A DNA stretch of 64,000 bases from Saprospiraceae bacterium (GCA_016719855.1 JADJYH010000003.1:1-64000); one strand, 5' to 3'. Counted from the stretch's first letter, positions 55,963 through 63,950 are shown. The notes: generated by a model from the sequence alone, not told the origin. Translations and numbers: made by a program.

Positions 55963-57154
55963 TCATTGAAAATAATGCTCCACAAACGCCGCCAATTCTT
56001 CCCCATGCAGGTTTTTGGCCACCACCTTACCGGCTGCATCCAGCACAAAATTGGCGGGGATGGTGGTCAGCCGCAATTCCTTGAACAAGGGGGCATCATC
56101 CCCACGGAGGTCGGAGGCATGGGGCCAGCGGTCGGCACCGTCTTTTTCGATGGCAGAGGCCCAGGTCCCACGGTCCGCATCGAGGGCATAGCCGACAACC
56201 TGGAACCCTGCGGCATGGTATTTATCCCAAAGCGGCACCAGATAATTGCGGTTTTGCTTGCGGCAAGGGGCGCACCAAGAAGCCCAGAGGTCGAGCACGG
56301 TCAGCCGTTTGCCCAACAATTGCCGCAGCGGGATGGTATCGCCCGACAGCATCGGCATGGGATAATCGGGAATCTCGTCCCCAACCAAAACGGGCAGAGA
56401 CTTGCGGTCGCCGACAACGGCCAACTGCGCCACCCACGGATGACCGGGCGCTGCCGCCTTCCATTTTTCGGCCTGCGACACCATGAACTCAGGCACCCGC
56501 TCGTAATCCTGCTCGATGCTCACCCATCGGATGGCCGTCAGGGCGGGCAACAGGTACGTGGTTTCTTCCGCAAATTGCATCATGGGCTTTTGAAAGGAGT
56601 GCAGGGCTTTTTCTTCGTCCAGCAAGGCGGATTCATCGTGCGCCCCGGCCGCTTTACCGGCTAGGAACTGGTCGAAAGCAGCCTGCCGGATGTCACGCAA
56701 CTGCAACATGGCAGCGTTCTCCGGGGAAGGGTTTTTTCATGGAAAAAGTCTTTTGAAAATGTGCTGCCGCTGCCGAGATGGAAATGGCTTCCCCGTTCTT
56801 CCAGACGATGGGGAAATAATTGGCAGTAGTTGGGCTTTCATTGTCCAGCCTGTTGGCGAAAAAAGCCCCTTCTTTCCGCTGGACGGCCAATTCAAGCAGC
56901 ATTGGCTCGGGTGCATCCGGCATGGTAGCGAAAGCAAACTGACCATCCTCCCGGATGATGGCTGAATCAAGCACCGTTCCGGCAAAACTGCCACCAATGC
57001 CGCCCCAACTTCCGGGGTCTAGGAGATAAACCATCGGTTTCCATTCACCTTCGTCGCCCATAGATACAGTGCCTGACAATGGTGGCTGCTCCGAACAGCC
57101 TACGTTGAGAACCAAAAGGAATAAGAGAATGGGGAATGTGGATTTTGTGCGCAT
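55963..57154 (-). CDS. TlpA-like thiol-disulfide oxidoreductase lipoprotein (one frameshift)
   Basis: Periplasmic redox protein of about 396 aa. A lipoprotein signal (MRTKSTFPILLFLLVLNVGC) precedes a DUF4369-like beta region (about 25-115), a helical linker and a thioredoxin-fold domain with the active site DLWASWCAPCRKQNRNYLV. FVLDAAGKVVAKNLHGEEL follows the TIPANF cis-Pro segment. The frame changes near 56720; removing one T rejoins SMKKPSPENAAMLQLRDIRQ. Homologues reduce or isomerise disulfides in secreted proteins. The start at 57154 is chosen over 57199. Confidence 0.83.
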
Positions 57155-57321
57155 AATTAGGAGAATAATAGCTGTGGGTTTTCTTTGTTTTTTCTCCAAA
57201 CATGTTTACTGTCTGGGGATAAGCCGCAAAGTTAGGGGTTTTGCAGCACCAAGCTCGCAGTACTCCGCTAGCGCCGGACTTCGTCTGCTGCACTTCACAC
57301 TTGTTCCTCATCGAGGTTATT

Positions 57322-57909
57322 CTACCAATCTTCTCCCGGAATCCAGAAGTTAATTAGCGATGCCCTACCCACGTGGTAGCAGTATTTCTCTGACAGAATA
57401 TTTAAGTTGGTGGAACGCTCTATTTCTACTGCATCGTATATGACATCGGCTTTTCTTATAACTGACCATATTCGGAGATTCTCATCTGCTAAAACAAAGC
57501 TCAATATCCAATCATATCGCTTCCATAAGGCTACGTTTTTGCCGAAGGATTTCTCAACCTCCGCTGCAGTGGGGTACCATTCATCATGATAATGACTAAA
57601 CTGTGAAATATGAATCTCGATGGCGTCCCCTTCCACTCGGACCATAAAATCCTTGACGGGCGATTGGCGCTCCATAGCTTGCTGGACAATTGCCGCCTCA
57701 TCGGACAGGATTTGGGATGGGATTATCTTGCGAATAATCACCTTCCCGTCATAAGGCATTTCCTTCACTTCGAAACCTTCTGGAACTTCATCAATCAAAT
57801 CGGTATCGTCCGCCTTTTTGGTGATGTAGTAGCGGTAGCCGCCCTTTTTCGTGGCTGTTTTTTTGAAAAAATGCTGCGCACCGCAGCGATTGGTGTAGCT
57901 GAATGGCAT
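57322..57909 (-). CDS. Hypothetical protein next to the Roco fragment
   Basis: A 195-residue cytoplasmic protein without a named domain. The N-terminus MPFSYTNRCGAQHFFKKTAT is followed by GGYRYYITKKADDTDLIDEV and PEGFEVKEMPYDGKVIIRKI, a pattern I have seen in uncharacterised bacterial proteins that begin with a Y-F-L/x-K-x-T start. Its ATG lies 12 bases after the stop of the Roco fragment at 57922, so it was probably the last gene of that operon. Confidence 0.65.
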   Translation of the reverse strand: MPFSYTNRCGAQHFFKKTATKKGGYRYYITKKADDTDLIDEVPEGFEVKEMPYDGKVIIRKIIPSQILSDEAAIVQQAMERQSPVKDFMVRVEGDAIEIHISQFSHYHDEWYPTAAEVEKSFGKNVALWKRYDWILSFVLADENLRIWSVIRKADVIYDAVEIERSTNLNILSEKYCYHVGRASLINFWIPGEDW

Positions 57910-57921
57910 GATGCTTTGTTT

Positions 57922-58312
57922 TTATTGATGAAGTTTAATGCCCTCTTCTTTCCCGTACCACCGCCCCCTCAGCACGTTCTGCGCCGTCTCTTCCGTCACC
58001 TCCTTCTCCCGGCAGAGGGCGTAGTAGCGGTCAGCTGATATAATCCTCGCCCATCGTCCAAGCCTCTCTTCACCTCGAACCAGGATTTGCGAAGGCGTCC
58101 TGGGCCTCGAGGGCATGGATTTGTTTTTCGAGTTCCTGCACCAAATGGTCAATGCCATCGCCCGTCTTGCAGGACACCCGCACGAAGCCCACGATATTCG
58201 GGTATTTGTTTTGCAAAAACGCCCGGTTCACATCGAAGCTGGGGTTCTCGTCTATCTTGTTCAACACCACCAGCACGGGCGAAATTTTTTTGCCAGGAGA
58301 ACAAAAAAACAA
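57922..58312 (-). pseudogene. Roc-COR GTPase fragment (Roco protein)
   Basis: Remnant of a Roco protein. The second half of the Roc GTPase survives: SPVLVVLNKIDENPSFDVNR with the N-K-x-D G4 motif, and VGFVRVSCKTGDGIDHLVQE with the S-C-K G5 motif. The Roc-COR junction follows over three frames (KSWFEVKRGLDD, MGEDYIS, DRYYALCREKEVTEETAQNV). The P-loop, the leucine-rich repeats and most of COR are absent. The upstream edge at about 58295 is abrupt, abutting the restriction-modification module. Confidence 0.75.
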
Positions 58313-58333
58313 AACAAATAGTTTTTAATCTTG

Positions 58334-58351
58334 GTAAACGTTTTACATTTG
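58334..58351 (+). promoter_or_regulatory. Candidate promoter and operator of the methyltransferase gene
   Basis: TACATTTG at 58344-58351 is an exact -7 element, 28 bases before the ATG at 58379. It overlaps a 13-bp dyad, GTAAA-CGT-TTTAC, at 58334-58346. Such a dyad could bind the HTH domain at the N-terminus of the encoded methyltransferase (autoregulation is known for HTH-containing methyltransferases such as SsoII), but this is inference. Confidence 0.45.
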
Positions 58352-58378
58352 CGTCAAAATATACGACTTGATACGGGT

Positions 58379-59491
58379 ATGAAACGAATTTTGATAAATG
58401 AAGCTGCTAGGGAAATTGGGGTTGCCCCAATAACCTTGAAACGTTGGTTCTTAGACGGAAAAATTCCTGAAGTGACCAAAGATAGGAATGGGTGGCGAGT
58501 CTTCTCGCAAGCCGACATAGAAAGGATTCGTTCGTACGCCAACTCAGGTAAAGTTGACTCAAATTACAATAGCCGCTTTAAAGTTGCTTCTTTTTTTGCC
58601 GGAATAGGTGGATTCGATTTGGGTTTGAAAAATCAGGTTTCGATGTAACATTTCAATGTGAAATTGAGCCATTTTGTCAAGGGATATTAAAGAAACACTG
58701 GCCTAAATTACCACTTTGGAGCGACATAACAAACCTAAATCATGCAGACATCCCTGTTTCCGACGTCTGGGTCGGAGGTTTCCCGTCCCAAGACCTTTCT
58801 CTTGCAAGAATGGGTAAAAGAGAAGGGCTTAGAGGCTCAAAGTCTAGACTCTTTCATGAGTTTGCTCGATTGGTTGGAGAGGCAAAGCCCAGAGTTGTTG
58901 TCCTTGAAAACGTCGCAGGTTTACTCAGCTCCCACGAAGGAAAAGATTTTGGAACCCTCATTCAAACGTTGGCCGAACTCGGGTATGCTGTTGGATGGCG
59001 TACTCTTAACAGCAAACACTTCGGAGTCCCCCAATCAAGGCAAAGAGTCTACATTGTTGGAAGTTATGGAGACTGGAGAGGTCCAGGAGCGATACTTTTG
59101 AGCCCCAATGCAGCGAGAGGGATTTTGAGGAGAGCCAGAGCGGGAGAAATCTTCGTCCCCATTTCAAAAAATCGTTGGAGATACTAGCGATGGACCAGTA
59201 ATTCAATCAATTGCATATTGTTTGTATGCCACCTCTGCTCGACATACAGGCACGGATTGGAGCAGGAATTATGTATGTTATCCAAAGTTAGGCCGTGTTC
59301 GCCGCCTTACACCTAACGAATGCGAGGGAGTGATGGCATTTCCGAATGGATGGACAATACCTGAAGGCTCTAAAATGTCAACAAATGAACTTGACTCCGC
59401 CCGGTATCATGCTTTAGGAAATGCTGTAACTCCTCCTGTCGCTGAGTGGCTTGCAAAGAGAATTGCCATATATCTTAGTCAATATGATTAA
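58379..59491 (+). CDS. MerR-type HTH fused to C5-cytosine DNA methyltransferase (two frameshifts)
   Basis: Modification enzyme of about 370 aa. Residues 3-53 are a MerR/excisionase-like HTH (INEAAREIGVAPITLKRWFL). The methyltransferase follows: motif I FKVASFFAGIGG, motif IV GGFPSQDLS, motif VI VVLENVAGL, motif VIII QSRQRVYIVG, motif IX RRLTPNECEGVMAFPNGW and motif X GNAVTPPVAEWLA. Motif IV has Ser (codon 58786-58788) where the catalytic Cys of PCQ is expected. Frame changes lie near 58624 (one T short) and 59166-59171 (A6 for A5). It is convergent with the HNH nuclease, 7 bases away. The target sequence is unknown. Confidence 0.88.
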
Positions 59492-59498
59492 AATGAGT

Positions 59499-60278
59499 TC
59501 ACCAACTCTCATTAAATTTTTTGATAAATTCTGGATTAGGCCATAAATTTTGATTTCCCGGCAAGTTTTCCATAGGGATAACACCTTGGATTTGAATAAA
59601 ATATGACAAGTCAATTTGTTGTTTTTCGTGTAACCTCAAATAATCGCTTGGGACATGGATTGTATATTTGTTAGATTTTGAATCGAAATTCATCCTTAAC
59701 ACTCCACTGTCAAAAGCCCAATGACAAAGTTTATTTAAACAAATACCATTTTGAACTGAATTATTGTTATGAATTGACCAAGGTAATATATGGGCTGCAT
59801 CAACCCCCGGTAAAGGATTTAATGAAGTTGAGGGAAGATACAACCCTGTAAAAACACACTTTGAACCGTATACCTCACGAACATTCTTTTTAAACTTTTC
59901 ACCTTCAACACCTCTAACTGCCAGTAATCGCCATTTTTTTACAATTTCTGATTTTATTTCTTCATAGCTTCTTTCGTCATTTTCAGAGGTTTCCACAAAT
60001 TCTGAGTGGATGCCAACAGTATAGGAGTCATCACCACTTATTCCGAAGTCATGTAATAATTGTCTCAACGGGTCGTTTTCACTATGGGTATATTTTCTAA
60101 TTTGGTTTGTACTTTTCTCAAGTTCTTTTAAATCTCCGGAAAGTGCAGCAGTTTCGTGCCTAAAAACAATCTCATTTAAGTCTTTAATTACGATTGAGGT
60201 ATTGTTTACTTTGTCCCAAAGTTGAAAAACAAGTTGAAGTCTTTCGGCAAAATCAATTTTTGCTGAAAGATTTTTCAT
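59499..60278 (-). CDS. HNH restriction endonuclease
   Basis: A 259-residue HNH nuclease, the probable restriction partner of the cytosine methyltransferase. The HNH motif is GVDAAHILPWSIHNNNSVQN with His163 and Asn177, then LNKLCHWAFDSG with His186. The N-terminal half is helical (AERLQLVFQLWDKVNNTSIV), and YGSKCVFTGLYLPS precedes the core. It overlaps the end of the preceding ORF (60253) by 26 bases, so the two are coupled. The R-M arrangement, convergent with the methyltransferase, supports a type II system. Confidence 0.85.
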   Translation of the reverse strand: MKNLSAKIDFAERLQLVFQLWDKVNNTSIVIKDLNEIVFRHETAALSGDLKELEKSTNQIRKYTHSENDPLRQLLHDFGISGDDSYTVGIHSEFVETSENDERSYEEIKSEIVKKWRLLAVRGVEGEKFKKNVREVYGSKCVFTGLYLPSTSLNPLPGVDAAHILPWSIHNNNSVQNGICLNKLCHWAFDSGVLRMNFDSKSNKYTIHVPSDYLRLHEKQQIDLSYFIQIQGVIPMENLPGNQNLWPNPEFIKKFNESW

Positions 60279-60669
60279 AGTTCTGCAAAATCAAATCAAT
60301 TGGTCGTATGTAGATGCTGTCAGAATTCAATTTTATAATCACAAAATTAATAATAGTGTTTGAATAGGTACTGTCTCGTATTTGAAGCCTTCCACCTCCG
60401 ACAGTTTTTCCAAGTTCTCTAATTGGCTTGGGAAGTAGCAATAGTGATGATAGGGTTAAGTAAGAATGCTCGCCCCAACTTTTTTCAACTATCCTTACCC
60501 TTGGTTTACCATCTTTTTTCTCCAATTGTGTTCCAGTATCAATGAAGATGTTTGGAATAATTTCCAAAATAATACGCTTGTTGAAAACATCCGATAATGA
60601 GATGTTACCTTGGCTTCCAGCCATCTCATACTCACCTCTTCCACCACTAGTTCTTAATACAATTCTCAT
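60253..60669 (-). CDS. Partner protein of the HNH endonuclease
   Basis: A 138-residue protein upstream of and overlapping the HNH gene. MRIVLRTSGGRGEYEMAGSQ and ISLSDVFNKRIILEIIPNIF open a beta-rich fold, and EHSYLTLSSLLLLPKPIREL is a conserved-looking segment. The RTSGGRGEYE start resembles the N-terminal region found fused to some HNH restriction enzymes, so it may be the DNA-recognition half. Its ATG overlaps the stop of the Roco stub (ATGA at 60666-60669), implying translational coupling to it. Confidence 0.7.
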   Translation of the reverse strand: MRIVLRTSGGRGEYEMAGSQGNISLSDVFNKRIILEIIPNIFIDTGTQLEKKDGKPRVRIVEKSWGEHSYLTLSSLLLLPKPIRELGKTVGGGRLQIRDSTYSNTIINFVIIKLNSDSIYIRPIDLILQNYEKSFSKN

Positions 60670-60854
60670 TTCTTGATAATTAATGGATTAATTGTCAGTT
60701 GAATATGCCCCAAACTCAAATACTCCAACCACACACACTCAAACACCTCCTCCGGCACCTCCGTCAGTCCGAGGTTTCCAAGGTCGAGGAAAGGCGACCG
60801 GGTGCGCTTGTTTTCGGCGATGAGTTCGAGGGCTTTTTTGTGTCCGTCTGTCAT
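60666..60854 (-). pseudogene. N-terminal stub of a Roco (LRR) gene, intact start codon
   Basis: Sixty-two codons. MTDGHKKALELIAENKRTRS and PFLDLGNLGLTEVPEEVFEC are the conserved beginning of bacterial LRR-Roc-COR proteins; after WLEYLSLG the sequence becomes HIQLTINPLIIKK, which is not LRR-like. It retains its own ATG and probably its own RBS and promoter context. Its TGA overlaps the ATG of the following restriction-system gene. It begins 35 bases after the ParE-like toxin stop. Confidence 0.75.
60801..60837. repeat. Direct repeat, copy 1 (Roco 5' end)
   Basis: Thirty-seven bases matching 61871-61907 at 36 positions (core GCGCTTGTTTTCGGCGATG). The surrounding 65 or so bases (60772-60837) also align with 61843-61907. 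It codes for the AENKRTR start of the Roco stub. Confidence 0.85.
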
Positions 60855-60889
60855 AGGGATGAGGGATTAGGAATGAGGGATGAATGGGG

Positions 60890-61186
60890 TTAACCGATAA
60901 TTTTCTTTGGGTTGCGTTTATGGTGCCAGATTCTGGCTATCACTACTTCCATCTTCTTTTCTTTTACGGAGTAGAAGATGTTGAAAGGGAATTTTGGCAA
61001 GACTTTCTTGCGAACTTTGGAGAAAGCAATTGGGTTGGCTTTTGGGTTTTCGGCCACAAAATCAACAGCGGCAATAAATTCACGAAGGAAGGCTTGGGTA
61101 GCGTGTGTGGCTTCCCTGTTGTAATAATCCAAGATTTCCTGTAGGTCTTGGTTGGCTCGTTTGGTGAAAATTACACTAAAGGGCAT
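60890..61186 (-). CDS. ParE/RelE-family toxin
   Basis: A 98-residue type II toxin of the ParE/RelE superfamily. MPFSVIFTKRANQDLQEILD, YYNREATHATQAFLREFIAA and FPFNIFYSVKEKKMEVVIAR with IWHHKRNPKKI are characteristic. RelE-like toxins cleave ribosome-bound mRNA; ParE-like ones inhibit gyrase. The sequence alone does not decide between them. It overlaps the antitoxin stop by 11 bases, the usual antitoxin-first order. Confidence 0.9.
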   Translation of the reverse strand: MPFSVIFTKRANQDLQEILDYYNREATHATQAFLREFIAAVDFVAENPKANPIAFSKVRKKVLPKFPFNIFYSVKEKKMEVVIARIWHHKRNPKKIIG

Positions 61187-61418
61187 GGTTGGTGGTCAGT
61201 TCGGTTTTTAGGTTCTCCCATCTGACCCCTGTTTCAGGTTGGACTTCGTATTCTGCTAATGCCTCCAAGATTTCCTCCTTTTCTGCCTCGGAAAGTTCGT
61301 TCCCTTGCTTGAAGCCAAGCTCATATCCTTGCACCAATTTGTCCAAAAATTCGGAGACAATGCCCATCAGGTTGTCGGGCATTTGATTGATTTTGCGGAT
61401 GACGATTGCTTTTTCCAT
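61176..61418 (-). CDS. Cognate antitoxin of the ParE/RelE-like toxin
   Basis: An 80-residue acidic protein: MEKAIVIRKINQMPDNLMGI, VSEFLDKLVQGYELGFKQGN, ELSEAEKEEILEALAEYEVQ. It lies directly before the toxin with an 11-base overlap, the arrangement of type II antitoxins. A DNA-binding domain is not obvious; the helical tail would wrap the toxin. Confidence 0.8.
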   Translation of the reverse strand: MEKAIVIRKINQMPDNLMGIVSEFLDKLVQGYELGFKQGNELSEAEKEEILEALAEYEVQPETGVRWENLKTELTTNHAL

Positions 61419-61423
61419 GCTGA

Positions 61424-61541
61424 TTAATTTTCTACAAATTTAAGTGTTTTCCCAAACCCAAATATTCCAATGCGATTCTTTTCCACTTTTCCAATCCTAA
61501 AAAGATTGCTAATCGGGGAAGTACCACTGACGACGACCATG
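61424..61541 (-). pseudogene. Truncated DUF3368 (PIN-like) toxin remnant
   Basis: The minus-strand frame from the ATG at 61541 reads VVVSGTSPISNLFRIGKVEK, which matches the start of DUF3368 PIN-like nucleases (V-V-S-N-T-S-P-I-S-N-L). It continues for only 38 codons in total before a stop at 61424, so the catalytic core is gone. It follows the UPF0175 remnant with overlapping stop and start codons, the usual gene order for that toxin-antitoxin pair. Confidence 0.65.
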
Positions 61542-61542
61542 T

Positions 61543-61758
61543 CATTTCAGGATTTGCAGGTTTTTTAAGTCGGTAAGGTATTCTTCTACGTCGTAGTGGA
61601 TGGGATGGGAATGCCCCGCTCATCCAATAAATCATTGGAATTGAAAAACATCCATGCTTGCCATCTTTCTTGCCATGCCAAACGAGATTTTCTTGGCAGC
61701 GAAACTCCTGCTCTGTTAAATGGATGTTTTTGAGCAAATTCGAACTTATTGTAACCAT
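61543..61758 (-). pseudogene. Decayed UPF0175-family antitoxin
   Basis: The start MVTISSNLLKNIHLTEQEFR and, over later frames, KISFGMARKMASMDVFQFQ and HYDVEEYLTDLKNLQIL reproduce the order of UPF0175 proteins. At least two frame changes and one stop occur between. UPF0175 genes typically precede DUF3368 nucleases, as here. The ATG overlaps the end of the Roco-stub frame. Confidence 0.65.
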
Positions 61759-61920
61759 GACATCTGATTTGTTTTCAAACGAGACCTAAAAATACAAAGT
61801 TTCCTGTTGAAAACATCTTCTTCCGGCATCTTCGACACTTGGAGGTTTCCGAGATAGAGGTAGGCGAGCGGGTGCGCTTGTTTTCGGCGATGCGTTCGAG
61901 GGCTTTTGGGGCAAAAACTT
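61746..61920 (-). pseudogene. Second N-terminal stub of a Roco (LRR) gene
   Basis: In two frames the minus strand gives KALERIAENKRTRSP and then AYLYLGNLQVSKMPEEDVFN, matching the stub at 60666-60854 and the usual Roco start. After RKLCIF it ceases to be LRR-like and ends at a stop overlapping the ATG of the UPF0175 remnant. The initiation codon lies beyond a frame change and may be lost. Confidence 0.65.
61871..61907. repeat. Direct repeat, copy 2 (Roco 5' end)
   Basis: Thirty-seven bases identical at 36 positions to 60801-60837, in the same orientation, 1070 bases apart. The two copies bracket the ParE-antitoxin module and the UPF0175/DUF3368 remnant. Confidence 0.85.
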
Positions 61921-62145
61921 ACAAGTCTAAACCTGGAAAGTCTGGAGCAGAGCCATCCCTTCGTTTCATGCAGTTTTCTCAATCAGTATGCTGGTAGCTT
62001 ATCATCCGACTGTATTCATCATCAAAGCGGGTGGAAAAAGCAACGTAGTATTGACAATTCAAAGCCCTTTTGAGCAAGTTGAGGACAACGTTTCCGCACA
62101 ACAAAATGGCATTCTTCCGCACCCAATTTTTCCCACACAAATTCC

Positions 62146-62153
62146 TATCTTTG
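62146..62153 (+). promoter_or_regulatory. Promoter -7 element of the ABC-F gene
   Basis: TATCTTTG, an exact TAnnTTTG, ends 42 bases before the ATG at 62196. Its position rules out the longer reading frame from 62070, which would begin upstream of the promoter. Confidence 0.55.
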
Positions 62154-62195
62154 CAGCCTTTTCCCCAAACCACCATCACAAACACAGACGCAAAC

Positions 62196-63830
62196 ATGAT
62201 CACAGTAGATAACGTAGGCCTTCAATTTGGACGCCAGGTATTGTTCGATGAAGTGAACTTGAAGTTCACCCGTGGCAACTGCTACGGCGTCATCGGTGCC
62301 AATGGAGCGGGCAAGTCCACCTTCCTGAAGATTCTCAGCGGCGAGATAGAGCCGAACCGGGGCAGCATCAGCATTGACCCCGGCAACCGCATGGCGGTGC
62401 TCACGCAGAACCACTTTGCGTTCGAGGAGGAGACGGTGCTGAACACCGTGCTCATGGGGCACAAGGAAATGTATCGCATCCACGAGGAGAAGGATGCCAT
62501 CTACATGAACCCCGATGCTAGCGAGGCCGATGGGCTTCGAGCCGCCGAACTGGAAAACGAGTACGGCCACATGGGCGGCTGGACGGCAGAGAGCGATGCC
62601 GCCGAGTTGTTGAGCAACATGGGCATCAAGGAAGACCTGCACTACAAGCTGATGAAGGAGCTGACCGGCCCCGAAAAGGTGAAGGTTTTGCTGGCACAAG
62701 CGCTGTTCGGCAGCCCCGACCTGCTACTCCTCGATGAGCCTACCAACGACCTCGATGCGGAAACCGCCACCTGGCTCGCCGACTTCCTGGCGGACTATCA
62801 GAACACGGTCATCGTGGTATCGCACGACCGCTACTTCTTGGACATGGTGTGTACGCACATGGTGGACATTGACTTCAAGAAAATCCGCATTTTCACGGGC
62901 AACTATACCTTCTGGTACGAGACCAGCCAGCTCATGATTTCGCAGATGGCGAACAAGAACAAGAAGACCGAGGCCAAGCGGGCGGAGTTGATTGAGTTCA
63001 TCGCCCGGTTTAGTGCCAATGCCTCCAAGTCACGCCAGGCCACCAGCCGCAAGAAGGCGCTGGAAAAGCTGAACATTGACGAGATGCAGCCGTCGAGCCG
63101 CAAGTACCCCTTCATCCATTTCCGGCCAGACCGGGAACCCGGCGACCAGATACTTCGGGTGAACAACCTGAGCAAGCACGACCAGAACGGCGACCTGCTG
63201 TTCAGCAAGCTCAGTTTCACGATGAACAAGGGCGAGAAGATTGCGCTGCTGGGCCGCAACACCACCGCCGTGAACACGCTGTACGATGTGCTGGCGGGCG
63301 TGACGCCTGCGGACACTGGCACCATCGAATTTGGCCAAACCATCACGGTGGAGTACATGCCGAACGAGAACACGCAGTTTTTTACGGATAAAAACGACGT
63401 GAACCTTGTGGACTGGCTGCGCCAATATTCCAAGGAAAAGGATGAGCAGTTCATCCGGGGCTTCCTCGGTCGGATGCTGTTCAGCGGCGAGGAGGTTTAC
63501 AAGCAGTCGAGCGTGCTGTCAGGCGGTGAAAAAGTGCGTTGCATGTTGTCGAAGGCGATGCTGGGTGGCCCCAATTTCCTGCTCCTCGACGAACCGACGA
63601 ACCACCTCGACCTGGAATCCATCACGGCGCTGAACAATGCCTTGGTGGAGTTCAAAGGGAACCTCATCATGACTTCGCATGACCACGCCTTGCTTTCATC
63701 CGTCGCCAACCGCATCATCGAAATCGGCCCGACGGGTTATATTGACAGCTTGATGACGTTCGACGAGTACATCAAGTCGGAGAAGATTCGAGTGCAACGG
63801 GAGGCGCTTTACGAGCGGGAGATGGCGTAG
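62196..63830 (+). CDS. YbiT-like ABC-F ATPase
   Basis: A 544-residue cytosolic protein with two ABC domains and no membrane part; ABC-F proteins act on ribosomes. NBD1 has Walker A GVIGANGAGKSTFLKIL, an unusual signature LTGPEKVKVLLAQAL and Walker B LLLLDEPTNDLD. The linker (about 245-315, SQMANKNKKTEAKRAELIEF) is the P-site tRNA-interaction region. NBD2 has signature VLSGGEKVRCMLSKAML and Walker B FLLLDEPTNHLD, but its Walker A reads LLGRNTTAVNTLYDVLAG, lacking the usual Gly-Lys. The start MITVDNVGLQFGRQVLFDEV at 62196 begins the fold. Confidence 0.92.
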   Translation: MITVDNVGLQFGRQVLFDEVNLKFTRGNCYGVIGANGAGKSTFLKILSGEIEPNRGSISIDPGNRMAVLTQNHFAFEEETVLNTVLMGHKEMYRIHEEKDAIYMNPDASEADGLRAAELENEYGHMGGWTAESDAAELLSNMGIKEDLHYKLMKELTGPEKVKVLLAQALFGSPDLLLLDEPTNDLDAETATWLADFLADYQNTVIVVSHDRYFLDMVCTHMVDIDFKKIRIFTGNYTFWYETSQLMISQMANKNKKTEAKRAELIEFIARFSANASKSRQATSRKKALEKLNIDEMQPSSRKYPFIHFRPDREPGDQILRVNNLSKHDQNGDLLFSKLSFTMNKGEKIALLGRNTTAVNTLYDVLAGVTPADTGTIEFGQTITVEYMPNENTQFFTDKNDVNLVDWLRQYSKEKDEQFIRGFLGRMLFSGEEVYKQSSVLSGGEKVRCMLSKAMLGGPNFLLLDEPTNHLDLESITALNNALVEFKGNLIMTSHDHALLSSVANRIIEIGPTGYIDSLMTFDEYIKSEKIRVQREALYEREMA

Positions 63831-63950
63831 GGCGAGATTGAGGGATTGAGAGTTTGAAGGTTTGAGGAGGGGGAAGGGCGCATTGTATTCTGTCCGACAA
63901 ATTGTGGATAAAATAAATATTGCAAATAAGCACTGGACAAATTTTTCTTA

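Noticed and set aside
62070..62195. Upstream extension of the ABC-F reading frame
   Set aside because: The extra 42 residues lack the family's character and the -7 element at 62146-62153 lies within them.
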